Shown here in pieces: positions 21,794 through 30,545 of a DNA stretch of 32,002 nucleotides. The notes below the pieces were generated by a model. It worked only from the letters and a program-made list of their open reading frames with translations. It made no database searches and was not told where the DNA came from. The first letter of the stretch is position 1, and every line of letters begins with the position of its first letter. The translations under genes and the position numbers were made by a program. The DNA comes from Lachnospiraceae bacterium. GTDB lineage: Bacteria > Bacillota > Clostridia > Lachnospirales > Lachnospiraceae. The stretch is from NCBI GenBank assembly GCA_009774345.1, contig VSNR01000023.1:1-32002 (forward strand), written 5' to 3'.

Positions 21794-21803
21794 GCGTTAT
21801 ACT
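21775..21803 (+). promoter_or_regulatory. Promoter of the clpP-clpX operon
   Basis: -35 TTGCAC (21775-21780), a 17-nt spacer, and -10 TATACT (21798-21803). The start would fall near 21810, 28 nt before ATG 21838. I find no CtsR heptad repeat in the region. Confidence 0.6.
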
Positions 21804-21837
21804 GATATTCAACATAGGTGGGACGGAGGTAAATTCC

Positions 21838-22440
21838 ATGAGTTTAGTACCATATGTCATTGAACAGACAAGCCGCGGAGAACGTTCATATGATATTTAT
21901 TCAAGACTGTTAAAGGAACGTATCATATTTTTAGGAGAAGAAGTAAATGAGGTGACAGCAAGCCTTACAGTGGCGCAGCTGCTGTTTTTGGAGGCTGAGG
22001 ACCCGGAGAAGGATATTCAATTGTATATCAACAGCCCGGGCGGTTCTGTCACAGCAGGGATGGCAATCTATGACACAATGCGTTATATCAAGTGTGATGT
22101 ATCGACGATCTGTATTGGTATGGCGGCAAGCATGGGCGCATTTCTGCTTGCAGGCGGTACAAAGGGAAAACGGCTTGCGCTGCCCAATGCGGAGATCATG
22201 ATTCATCAGCCGCTTGGCGGAGCGCAGGGGCAGGCGACAGAGATTGAGATTGCGGCAAAACATATTCTGCGCACAAAGCAGAAATTAAACAGTATTCTGG
22301 CAGAGAACTGCGGTCAGCCGTATGATGTGATTGCGGCAGACACAGAACGTGACAATTGGAAGTCGGCTGAGGAAGCTATGCAGTATGGTCTGATCGATAA
22401 GGTGATCACTGACAGGGCTGATGTGGTAGAAGACAAATAG
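21838..22440 (+). CDS. clpP: ATP-dependent Clp protease proteolytic subunit
   Basis: ClpP forms the 14-subunit peptidase barrel fed by ClpX. ATG 21838 is chosen for GGAGGT 8 nt upstream and the standard start MSLVPYVIEQTSRGERSYDIYSRLLKERI. The length of 200 residues is normal. The triad is Ser98 (GMAASMGAF), His123 (IMIHQP) and Asp172 (ERDNW). Hydrophobic N-terminal loop and handle residues are present. clpX follows 48 nt later without a terminator, so the two are co-transcribed. Confidence 0.97.
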   Translation: MSLVPYVIEQTSRGERSYDIYSRLLKERIIFLGEEVNEVTASLTVAQLLFLEAEDPEKDIQLYINSPGGSVTAGMAIYDTMRYIKCDVSTICIGMAASMGAFLLAGGTKGKRLALPNAEIMIHQPLGGAQGQATEIEIAAKHILRTKQKLNSILAENCGQPYDVIAADTERDNWKSAEEAMQYGLIDKVITDRADVVEDK

Positions 22441-22488
22441 TTTGAATGTGATTAGAATGATATAATTATGAGTAAAGGGAGAAAAAGG

Positions 22489-23757
22489 ATGGCTGGAAAA
22501 AGCACTGAAGGAAGGGTAAGATGTTCTTTCTGCAACAAAACACAGGATCAGGTTCGGAAGCTGATAGCAGGTCCATCCGGTGTTTATATCTGTGATGAGT
22601 GTGTAGATATCTGTGCAGACATTATAGAGGAAGAGTATGAGGAGGAGCAGATCGAGGGAGGCATCGACATCAACCTCCTGAAACCTGTTGAGATCAAGGA
22701 GTTTCTCGATGAGTATGTGATCGGGCAGGAAGAGGCTAAGAAAGTATTGTCTGTAGCTGTTTACAATCATTATAAGCGTGTTATGGCTGAAAAAGATTTG
22801 GATGTCGAATTACAAAAGAGTAATATTATTATGATCGGACCGACAGGTTCAGGCAAAACATATCTGGCGCAGACCCTTGCCAAGATCATCAATGTTCCTT
22901 TTGCGATCGCGGATGCGACAACACTTACAGAAGCAGGTTACGTGGGAGAAGATGTAGAAAATATCCTTTTGAAGCTTATTCAGGCAGCAGATTATGATAT
23001 TGAGCGGGCTCAGTATGGCATTATCTATATTGATGAGATTGATAAGATTACTAAGAAAAGTGAAAATGTCTCTATCACCAGAGATGTGTCGGGCGAAGGA
23101 GTGCAGCAGGCGCTTTTGAAGATTGTCGAGGGGACGGTGGCAAGTGTGCCGCCTCAGGGAGGCAGAAAGCATCCACATCAGGAGCTGATACAGATTGACA
23201 CGACCAATATACTGTTTATCTGCGGCGGCGCTTTTGATGGCCTTGACAAGATTGTAGAGAACCGTCTTGACCGCAAATCAATCGGTTTTAACAAGGATAT
23301 TGCAGAGAAGACAACGAGAGATCTCGGAGCAGTATTCAAGGAAGTAACGCCTCAGGATTTGACCAAGTATGGTCTGATTCCAGAGTTTGTCGGAAGAGTT
23401 CCTATCAATGTATCACTGGAAGGTCTTGATAAGAAAGCGCTTGTGAGAATATTAAAGGAACCCAAGAGTGCCCTGATCAAGCAGTATCAGAAATTATTTG
23501 AGTTTGATAATGTGAAACTTTCCTTTGAGCCGGACGCGATTGATGCGATTGCAGAGAAAGCGCTGGAGAGAAAGACAGGGGCCAGAGGTCTGCGTTCCAT
23601 CATGGAGAGCATCATGATGGATGTGATGTATGAGATTCCATCGGATGACACAATTGAGAGCTGTGTGATCACCAAGGAATCTGTGGAGGGAACAAGCCAG
23701 CCTTTTGTAGTACACCGTGAATCAATGCGTACAGAGCGAGAGAAAAAGGCGAGATAA
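22489..23757 (+). CDS. clpX: ATP-dependent Clp protease ATP-binding subunit ClpX
   Basis: ClpX unfolds substrates and passes them into ClpP. I choose ATG 22489 because AGGGAG lies 7 nt upstream; the earlier ATG 22468 has no ribosome site. The 422-residue protein has the N-terminal zinc domain (Cys12, Cys15, Cys35, Cys38), Walker A GPTGSGKT (117-124), Walker B IIYIDEIDK, pore and sensor motifs, and the IGF loop (SIGFNKD) that docks on ClpP. It lies downstream of clpP, and a GC-rich hairpin separates it from lon. Confidence 0.97.
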   Translation: MAGKSTEGRVRCSFCNKTQDQVRKLIAGPSGVYICDECVDICADIIEEEYEEEQIEGGIDINLLKPVEIKEFLDEYVIGQEEAKKVLSVAVYNHYKRVMAEKDLDVELQKSNIIMIGPTGSGKTYLAQTLAKIINVPFAIADATTLTEAGYVGEDVENILLKLIQAADYDIERAQYGIIYIDEIDKITKKSENVSITRDVSGEGVQQALLKIVEGTVASVPPQGGRKHPHQELIQIDTTNILFICGGAFDGLDKIVENRLDRKSIGFNKDIAEKTTRDLGAVFKEVTPQDLTKYGLIPEFVGRVPINVSLEGLDKKALVRILKEPKSALIKQYQKLFEFDNVKLSFEPDAIDAIAEKALERKTGARGLRSIMESIMMDVMYEIPSDDTIESCVITKESVEGTSQPFVVHRESMRTEREKKAR

Positions 23758-23771
23758 ATAATGAATGGATT

Positions 23772-23804
23772 ATAAGCGCCGCCTTATGAAAAGGCGGCGC
23801 TTAT
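23772..23804 (+). terminator. GC-rich hairpin between clpX and lon
   Basis: ATAAGCGCCGCCTT (23772-23785) pairs perfectly with AAGGCGGCGCTTAT (23791-23804) around ATGAA. A T run is nearly absent (TTATGC), so it may be a partial terminator that lowers read-through into lon, or an mRNA stability element. Confidence 0.65.
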
Positions 23805-23846
23805 GCACATAGCAGGTATATGCCTGATTAGGAGAGGATATTATAG

Positions 23847-26252
23847 ATGAAGCAAATAACTTCAACATTACCTTTGGTGGCATTGCGGGGGTTGACGGTA
23901 GTGCCAAGCATGATCATGCATTTTGATCTGAACAGAGATATGTCTAAAAAGGCAGTTGAGCAGGCATTGAACAAGACACAGAAAGTACTGCTGGTGCCGC
24001 AGATCGACCCAGAAGAAGAAAAACCAGAGAAAGACGGATTATATAAAGTGTGTACAGTTGCGAATATCAGGCAGGTCACAAAACTTCCAAATGACATTGA
24101 CAGGGTGATGGTGGAAGCGGTGGCAAGAGCGCATATTCTGGAGCTGGAGGACAATGAGGGACAGTATTTTAGTGCATCTTATGAGGAAATTGATGACGGC
24201 GAAGAAGAACTATTGCAGTCGGAGAAGGAGGCGCTGGTACGCACCCTCAAGGAAGTATTTGATACGTATGTCAGATTCTATCCCAAAATAGGAAAGAGCC
24301 TTGGAAAATATTTCAAAGAGGACTGTGATCTGGAAATGCTCATCAACCAGATTCTGATTAATACACCATTTACGTATGAACAGAAACAGCAGATCTTAGA
24401 GATTGAGGATATCGCCGAGCAGTGCGGGGAACTGGTGATACTCATCATGAATGAGGCGCAGATTGCGGCGATACGCACACAGCTGGCAGTGAAGATCAGG
24501 GAGCGGATTGACAAAAACCAGAAGGATTATATTCTGCGGGAGCAGTTGGAATATATACAGGAGGAGCTGGGGGATAAAAATCAATATTCCGATGTAAAGC
24601 ACTATGAGGAAGCACTCGCCAAATTAAAGGCAGATGCGGAGGTCAAGGAGAAGATCAAGAAGGAAATTGCCAGATTTAAGACCATAATGGGCTCAAGCTC
24701 CGAGAGTGCAGTGGAGCGGGGATATATCGAGACGCTTCTGGAACTTCCGTGGAATAAGGCATCAAAGGACAATAATGACATCAACAGGGCAGAGGAAATC
24801 TTAGAGAGAGATCATTACGGACTGGAAAAAGTCAAGGAGCGCATTGTGGAATATCTGGCGGTGCGCTGTCTGACCAGCAAGGGAGAAGCGCCGATCCTGT
24901 GTCTTGTGGGACCGCCGGGAACCGGCAAAACGTCGATAGCAAAATCCATTGCCGAGGCATTGAATAAGAAATATATTCGCATCTGTCTGGGCGGTGTGCG
25001 TGATGAAGCAGAGATCAGAGGGCACCGTAAAACGTATGTCGGCGCGATGCCGGGACGCATTGCAAATGGCTTGAAGCAGGCAGGCGTGTGCAATCCGCTG
25101 ATGCTGCTTGACGAGATCGACAAGGTGAGCAGTGATTATAAGGGAGATACTTCCTCGGCGCTGTTAGAGGTGTTAGACCCGGAACAAAATTGTCATTTCA
25201 GAGATCATTATGTGGAGCTGCCGCTCGATTTGTCCAAGGTATTATTCATAGCGACAGCAAATGATGCAGGCAATATCCCCAGACCGCTTTTGGACCGTAT
25301 GGATATCATTGAAGTCACGAGTTATACTGCAAATGAAAAGTTTCACATTGCGAAGGAGCATCTGTGGGAGAAGCAGTTAAGGAAAAACGGGTTGAAGGAC
25401 ACACAGCTGTCCATCAGTGACAATGCGCTCAAGGCAGTCATAGACCAGTACACGAAAGAGGCAGGCGTGCGGAATCTTGAGCGAAAGCTTGGCACCGTCT
25501 GTAGAAAGGCAGCGCTGGAAATTTTGAAAAGCAGGAATGGCAAGAAGGAAAAACAGGTGCAGGACAAGAGCATCCGTGTCAACAGCCAGAAGCTTGAGAA
25601 ATATCTCGGAAAACCCAAATATAGTGTGGATATGGCAAATGAGAAGGATGATGTCGGGATTGTCAGAGGGCTTGCATGGACAAGTGTCGGCGGCGATACG
25701 CTTCAGATCGAGGTGAATATCATGCCCGGCAAGGGCGAGATCGAGCTGACTGGAAAGCTCGGTGATGTGATGAAGGAATCTGCGATGACAGGGATTAGCT
25801 TTATACGGTCCATTGCGCCAAAGTATAAGATTGCGCCAGAATTTTTTAAGGAAAATGATTTTCATATTCACATTCCAGAAGGAGCAGTGCCAAAGGATGG
25901 CCCGTCTGCCGGCATTACAATGGCAACTGCCGTGTTGTCTGCAATCACCGACACCCCTGTCAAGGCAAAGGTTGCAATGACAGGCGAGATTACGCTGCGC
26001 GGAAGGGTGCTTCCGATTGGCGGGCTCAAGGAGAAGCTGCTGGCGGCAAAGACTGCCGGCATCACGACGGTGCTGGTGCCAAAGAAGAATGAAAAGGATG
26101 TGGTGGAGATTTCAAATGAAATTAAGGCAGGGATGGAAATCTGTCTGGTGGAATCTATGGATGATGTGATACCACTTGCTTTTGCGCGGGAAATAAAGGT
26201 CAAGAGTATCAGGTCAAAAGCAAAGACTGGAAACAGTAAGCAGGAGAAATAG
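23847..26252 (+). CDS. lon: ATP-dependent protease Lon
   Basis: Lon degrades damaged and regulatory proteins in the cytoplasm. The 801-residue protein has the substrate-binding N domain (1-200: STLPLVALRGLTVVPSMIMHF), a coiled region, the AAA module with Walker A GPPGTGKT (355-362) and Walker B LMLLDEIDK, and the protease domain with the Ser687-Lys730 dyad (KDGPSAGIT and GGLKEK). GGAGAGG precedes ATG 23847. engB starts 3 nt after its stop, an arrangement conserved with Bacillus lonA-ysxC. It has the length of LonA, not LonB. Confidence 0.97.
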   Translation: MKQITSTLPLVALRGLTVVPSMIMHFDLNRDMSKKAVEQALNKTQKVLLVPQIDPEEEKPEKDGLYKVCTVANIRQVTKLPNDIDRVMVEAVARAHILELEDNEGQYFSASYEEIDDGEEELLQSEKEALVRTLKEVFDTYVRFYPKIGKSLGKYFKEDCDLEMLINQILINTPFTYEQKQQILEIEDIAEQCGELVILIMNEAQIAAIRTQLAVKIRERIDKNQKDYILREQLEYIQEELGDKNQYSDVKHYEEALAKLKADAEVKEKIKKEIARFKTIMGSSSESAVERGYIETLLELPWNKASKDNNDINRAEEILERDHYGLEKVKERIVEYLAVRCLTSKGEAPILCLVGPPGTGKTSIAKSIAEALNKKYIRICLGGVRDEAEIRGHRKTYVGAMPGRIANGLKQAGVCNPLMLLDEIDKVSSDYKGDTSSALLEVLDPEQNCHFRDHYVELPLDLSKVLFIATANDAGNIPRPLLDRMDIIEVTSYTANEKFHIAKEHLWEKQLRKNGLKDTQLSISDNALKAVIDQYTKEAGVRNLERKLGTVCRKAALEILKSRNGKKEKQVQDKSIRVNSQKLEKYLGKPKYSVDMANEKDDVGIVRGLAWTSVGGDTLQIEVNIMPGKGEIELTGKLGDVMKESAMTGISFIRSIAPKYKIAPEFFKENDFHIHIPEGAVPKDGPSAGITMATAVLSAITDTPVKAKVAMTGEITLRGRVLPIGGLKEKLLAAKTAGITTVLVPKKNEKDVVEISNEIKAGMEICLVESMDDVIPLAFAREIKVKSIRSKAKTGNSKQEK

Positions 26253-26255
26253 CAG

Positions 26256-26864
26256 ATGGTGATTAAGAATGTTAGCTTGGAGACTGTAATCGGCGTGACG
26301 AGTAAAATCCCGCAGAACGAATTGCCGGAAATCGCTTTTGCCGGGAAGAGCAATGTGGGGAAATCCTCGCTCATCAATGCCCTGATAAACCGTAAATCAC
26401 TGGCACGCACCAGTTCGCAGCCGGGCAAGACACAGACGATCAATTTTTATAATATTAATGGCGAACTGTATTTTGTCGATCTGCCGGGATATGGTTATGC
26501 GAAGGTCAGCCAGCAGGAAAAAGAAAAATGGGGCAAAATGATAGAGCGCTATCTCCATCAGTCCAAGGTGTTGAAAGCAGTATTTTTGCTGATTGATATT
26601 CGGCATGACCCCTCGGCGAACGATAAGACAATGTATGAATGGATTCTCTCAAATGGGTTTCATCCGATTATCATCGCGACGAAGGCTGACAAAATAAACC
26701 GCAGCCAGCTGCAAAAGCAGATCAAGGCGGTGTGGCAGGGGCTGGGCGCCGATAAAGATACTGTGGTGATACCATTCTCTGCACAGACAAAGCAGGGGCG
26801 GGAGGAGATTTATGAGGTGGTAGACCGTTTGATGGCGCAGCCGGAAGGAGAAGAGCACGCATGA
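26256..26864 (+). CDS. engB: Ribosome biogenesis GTP-binding protein EngB (YsxC/YihA)
   Basis: This GTPase is needed for late assembly of the 50S subunit. The 202-residue protein has the G1 loop GKSNVGKSS (30-38), switch I with the conserved Thr region (ARTSSQPGKTQTINFYNI), G3 DLPGYGYAKV, G4 TKAD and G5 FSAQT. AGGAGA precedes ATG 26256. It is translationally linked to lon upstream (3-nt gap) and overlaps the next gene by 4 nt. Confidence 0.96.
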   Translation: MVIKNVSLETVIGVTSKIPQNELPEIAFAGKSNVGKSSLINALINRKSLARTSSQPGKTQTINFYNINGELYFVDLPGYGYAKVSQQEKEKWGKMIERYLHQSKVLKAVFLLIDIRHDPSANDKTMYEWILSNGFHPIIIATKADKINRSQLQKQIKAVWQGLGADKDTVVIPFSAQTKQGREEIYEVVDRLMAQPEGEEHA

Positions 26865-28030
26865 TGGATAGAAAACCAATCGGAACAGAGAATCTCAAAC
26901 TGATTGTGAATATATTGATTTCATTGGTAATATTGCTGCTATGTATTTTTCTGGTGCCAAGGCTGGTTTTGTTTTTTATGCCCTTTGTGATCGGCTGGCT
27001 GATCTCCTGCATTGCAAACCCGCTTGTCGTATTTCTCGAACGAAAGCTGAAAATCAGAAGGAAAGCCGGAACCGTTGTAGTCATCGTATGTGTGATCGCA
27101 GCGGTGAGCGGTCTGGGGTATGGGCTGGGGATAGTGCTCTGGCGGCAGATTTCGGGTTTTGTCCAAGAGATTCCGGCGATGTGGGAGGCGGTCAGGCAGG
27201 ATTTTGATACATTTGGTGCGTGGATTGACCACTATATCGGGGTAAGATCGCCCAAATTTGCAGATGCTTTGAACAATCTGGGAAATATCATCGGTGAAAT
27301 GATTACAAATCTGCCAAAGAGCTTTGATTTCAGCACTTTTGAGGGAATGGGCAGCATGGTTGGAAATATTGCCAGTGTTCTGATATCCATTATTATGTGT
27401 ATGCTGTCTGCCTATTTTTTCATTGCAGACAGAGAGTGGCTTGGGAGTTTTCTAAACAGGCTGCTACCAGAGACGGTCATGCGCAAGTATGATGTGTTTG
27501 CCTCTAGCCTGAAGCAGGCGGTCGGCGGATATTTTAAGGCACAGTTTCGCATTGAGATCTGGATGTATGTGCTTTTGCTGATTGGCCTGACGGTGCTGAA
27601 AGTACGTTATGGACTGCTGATCGCGCTGCTGATTGCGTTTCTGGATTTTCTGCCCTTTTTTGGGACGGGGATTGTGCTGATTCCGTGGGCGCTGGTGAAT
27701 GTGATCGGCGGCAATTATCTGAGGGCGCTTGGTTTTTTGATCATATGGGGTTCTGGCCAGTTGTTCCGCCAGTTGATACAGCCTAAAATTATGGGGGATT
27801 CAATCGGTATGGAGCCGATTCCAACACTGTTTTTGCTTTTTATCGGGTATCGACTTGCAGGGGTTGGCGGTATGCTGGTGGCAGTGCCCATCGGCATTAT
27901 TGTAGTAAATATGAATGAGGCAGGATTTTTTGACACGCCAAAGTACAGCCTGCGGCTTCTGGTCCGAAATATGAACCAGTTCCGTCAGTTGAGCAGGGAA
28001 GAGATCAAAAAGCTGGATGAGGAAGAATAG
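26861..28030 (+). CDS. AI-2E family (YtvI-like) membrane permease
   Basis: This 389-residue integral membrane protein has about eight helices. Two N-terminal helices (LKLIVNILISLVILLLCIFLVPRLVLFFMPFVIGWL) are followed by a long extracytoplasmic loop region (about 100-175) and five or six more helices with the family block LLIALLIAFLDFLPFFGTGIVLIPWAL. The family includes autoinducer exporter TqsA, Na+/H+ antiporters and the sporulation protein YtvI. The length and the spore-forming host favour the YtvI branch, but substrate and role are open. ATG 26861 overlaps the engB stop (ATGA), with AGGAG 10 nt upstream. truA follows after 11 nt. Confidence 0.85.
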   Translation: MMDRKPIGTENLKLIVNILISLVILLLCIFLVPRLVLFFMPFVIGWLISCIANPLVVFLERKLKIRRKAGTVVVIVCVIAAVSGLGYGLGIVLWRQISGFVQEIPAMWEAVRQDFDTFGAWIDHYIGVRSPKFADALNNLGNIIGEMITNLPKSFDFSTFEGMGSMVGNIASVLISIIMCMLSAYFFIADREWLGSFLNRLLPETVMRKYDVFASSLKQAVGGYFKAQFRIEIWMYVLLLIGLTVLKVRYGLLIALLIAFLDFLPFFGTGIVLIPWALVNVIGGNYLRALGFLIIWGSGQLFRQLIQPKIMGDSIGMEPIPTLFLLFIGYRLAGVGGMLVAVPIGIIVVNMNEAGFFDTPKYSLRLLVRNMNQFRQLSREEIKKLDEEE

Positions 28031-28041
28031 ATAGAGGAATG

Positions 28042-28785
28042 ATGAGGAATTTTAAGATCATAATACAGTACGAGGGCACCCGCTATCAGGGATGGCAGCG
28101 TCAGGATTCCACAGGAAATACCATACAGGGGAAATTAGAGGCCATTCTTGCGAAAATGACGGGGCTTCATTTCGTGCAGGTGGATGGCTCCGGGCGCACG
28201 GATGCCGGCGTTCACGCACTTGGGCAGGTGGCGAATTTTAAGATTGACACAAAACTGCCAGCGGCAGCGGTGATGGATTATATCAACCAGTACCTGCCAG
28301 AGGACATTGGCGTGATTGCAATCGAGGAGATGCCAGAGCGGTTTCACAGCAGGCTCAACGCAAAGGGAAAGACCTATTGCTACCGCATCTGGAATGAGAA
28401 GCTTCCTTGTGTATTCCTGCGCAGATATGTGTATGAACTGCCAGAACCGCTTGATTTGGATGCCATGAGAACTGCGGCGGCCTGTCTGGTGGGAACGCAT
28501 GATTTCAAGGCATTCACCTCCAACAAAAAGAGCAGGAAATCCACCATACGCACAATGGATGCGATTCTGATTGACAAAGAGGGCAGTGAGGTTGTCATCA
28601 CCTACAGCGGCGATGGTTTTCTGTATCATATGGTCCGCATTCTCACAGGCACTTTGATAGAAGCAGGGCTTGGGCAGAGAGATCCTGCTTCCGTGAAAAC
28701 GCTGCTTGAGAAAGATGCCACCAGAGATTTATCGGGGGTACTTGTTCCAGCGAAGGGACTGTGTCTGATGGAAGTGCGGTACTGA
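28042..28785 (+). CDS. truA: tRNA pseudouridine(38-40) synthase TruA
   Basis: TruA converts uridines 38-40 of the tRNA anticodon stem to pseudouridine. The protein is about 247 residues. ATG 28042 is preferred over ATG 28039 because AGAGG (28033-28037) would otherwise abut the start. Family motifs are IIIQYEGTRYQGWQRQ, the catalytic GSGRTDAGVHALGQ (Asp54), RFHSRLNAKGKTYCYRIWN, and YSGDGFLYHMVRILTGTLIEAGLG. It ends the cluster that begins with lon. Confidence 0.96.
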   Translation: MRNFKIIIQYEGTRYQGWQRQDSTGNTIQGKLEAILAKMTGLHFVQVDGSGRTDAGVHALGQVANFKIDTKLPAAAVMDYINQYLPEDIGVIAIEEMPERFHSRLNAKGKTYCYRIWNEKLPCVFLRRYVYELPEPLDLDAMRTAAACLVGTHDFKAFTSNKKSRKSTIRTMDAILIDKEGSEVVITYSGDGFLYHMVRILTGTLIEAGLGQRDPASVKTLLEKDATRDLSGVLVPAKGLCLMEVRY

Positions 28786-28853
28786 TCTAAGGCGAACACA
28801 TTGAATCATGTGATGATGGACAATTTTGACAATTCTATAAGGAGGATTTGAAA

Positions 28854-30533
28854 ATGAGTGACACAGAAAAAAATACAGTTGAAGCTTCGAGAAACTTTAT
28901 CGAACAGATGATTGACAAGGATTTGGCAGAGGGTGTATATGATGCGGTACATACGCGCTTTCCGCCGGAGCCAAACGGCTATCTGCACATTGGTCATGCC
29001 AAGGCGATTCTTGTCAATTATGGAATCGCAAAAGAATACGGCGGCAAGTTCAACATGCGTTTTGACGACACGAATCCGACCAAGGAGGACATCGAGTTTG
29101 TGGAGTCTATCAAGGCGGATGTCGAATGGCTTGGCGCGGACTGGGAGGACAGGCTGTTTTTTGCCTCGGACTATTTTGACCAGATGTACGAGTGCGCGGT
29201 GAAGCTGATTCGGAAAGGAAAGGCATATGTGTCTGACCTGACCGCAGAGCAGATTAAGGAATACAGAGGTACTTTTACAGAGCCGGGCAAAGAAGATCCG
29301 TTTAGCAGCCGTTCCGTGGAGGAGAATTTGCAGCTTTTTGAGGAGATGAAGAACGGAAAGTACGCAGATGGTGAGAAGGTACTCCGCGCGCGCATTGACA
29401 TCACGTCGCCCAATCTGAATATGAGAGATCCCGTTCTCTACCGTGTGGCGCATATGACACACCACAATACAGGAGACAAGTGGTGCATTTATCCTATGTA
29501 TGACTTTGCACATCCGATAGAGGATGCCATCGAGGGCATCACGCATTCCATCTGTACTTTGGAGTTCGAGGACCACAGACCGTTGTATGACTGGGTGGTG
29601 AGAGAGCTTGAGTACCCACATCCGCCAAGACAGATTGAGCAGGCAAAACTGTACCTGACCAATGTAGTGACTGGAAAGCGCTATATCAAAAAGCTCGTGC
29701 AAGATGGCATCGTGGACGGATGGGATGATCCCAGATTGGTCTCCATCGCAGCGCTCAAAAGACGCGGCTTCACGCCGGAGTCCATTCAGAAGTTTGTGGA
29801 GCTCTGCGGCGTGAGCAAGGCAAATTCCTCAACCGACTACGCGATGCTGGAATACTGTATCCGCGAGGACTTAAAACTCAAAAAAACCCGCATGATGGCG
29901 GCGCTTGATCCGGTGAAGCTTGTGATCGACAACTATCCTGAGGGGGAAGTAGAGTACTTGGAGGTGCCAAATAACCTTGAAAATGAGTCTTTAGGTTCCA
30001 GACAGGTGCCGTTTTGCAGAGAACTGTACATCGACAGGGAGGATTTTATGGAGGAGCCGCCTAAGAAGTATTTCAGGCTGTATCCCGGAAATGAAGTGCG
30101 GCTGATGAGCGCGTATTTTGTAAAGTGTGTCAGCTATGAGAAGGATGAAAATGGCAAAGTGACGGTCGTACACTGCACCTATGACCCTGAGACAAAGCAG
30201 GGAAGCGGCTTTACAGGCAGAAAAGTAAAAGGGACAATCCACTGGGTTCCAGCGCCGTATGCAGTCAAGGCGGAAGTCCGTCTGTATGAGAACCTGATTG
30301 ATGAGGAGAAGGGCGTCTACAATGAAGATGGTTCGCTAAACCTCAATCCCAATTCCCTCACCGTATTGAAGGAATGCTACGTGGAGCCGGCACTCAAGGA
30401 CGCAAAGCCATACGATAGTTTCCAGTTTGTGAGACAGGGCTTCTTTAATGTAGATGCAAAGGATTCCCGGCCCGATGCGCTCGTATTCAATAGAATCGTG
30501 TCCCTCAAGAGCTCGTTTGTGCTGCCGAAATAA
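28854..30533 (+). CDS. glnS: Glutaminyl-tRNA synthetase
   Basis: The enzyme charges tRNA-Gln directly with glutamine. The start ATG 28854 has AGGAGG (28840-28845) 8 nt upstream; an in-frame TTG at 28848 is less likely. The 559-residue class I synthetase has HIGH at 45-48 (NGYLHIGHAKAI), RFDDTNP, and the GlnRS-specific CTLEFEDHRPLYDWV and DGWDDPRLVSIAALKRRG. At the usual MSKR (KMSKS loop) position it reads TGKR (273-276), keeping the Lys. The C-terminal beta-barrel anticodon domain is present (LNPNSLTVLKECYVEPAL). The product for tRNA-Gln(UUG) is coded at 148. A HAD hydrolase follows after 12 nt. Confidence 0.95.
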   Translation: MSDTEKNTVEASRNFIEQMIDKDLAEGVYDAVHTRFPPEPNGYLHIGHAKAILVNYGIAKEYGGKFNMRFDDTNPTKEDIEFVESIKADVEWLGADWEDRLFFASDYFDQMYECAVKLIRKGKAYVSDLTAEQIKEYRGTFTEPGKEDPFSSRSVEENLQLFEEMKNGKYADGEKVLRARIDITSPNLNMRDPVLYRVAHMTHHNTGDKWCIYPMYDFAHPIEDAIEGITHSICTLEFEDHRPLYDWVVRELEYPHPPRQIEQAKLYLTNVVTGKRYIKKLVQDGIVDGWDDPRLVSIAALKRRGFTPESIQKFVELCGVSKANSSTDYAMLEYCIREDLKLKKTRMMAALDPVKLVIDNYPEGEVEYLEVPNNLENESLGSRQVPFCRELYIDREDFMEEPPKKYFRLYPGNEVRLMSAYFVKCVSYEKDENGKVTVVHCTYDPETKQGSGFTGRKVKGTIHWVPAPYAVKAEVRLYENLIDEEKGVYNEDGSLNLNPNSLTVLKECYVEPALKDAKPYDSFQFVRQGFFNVDAKDSRPDALVFNRIVSLKSSFVLPK

Positions 30534-30545
30534 GGAGAATAGAAA

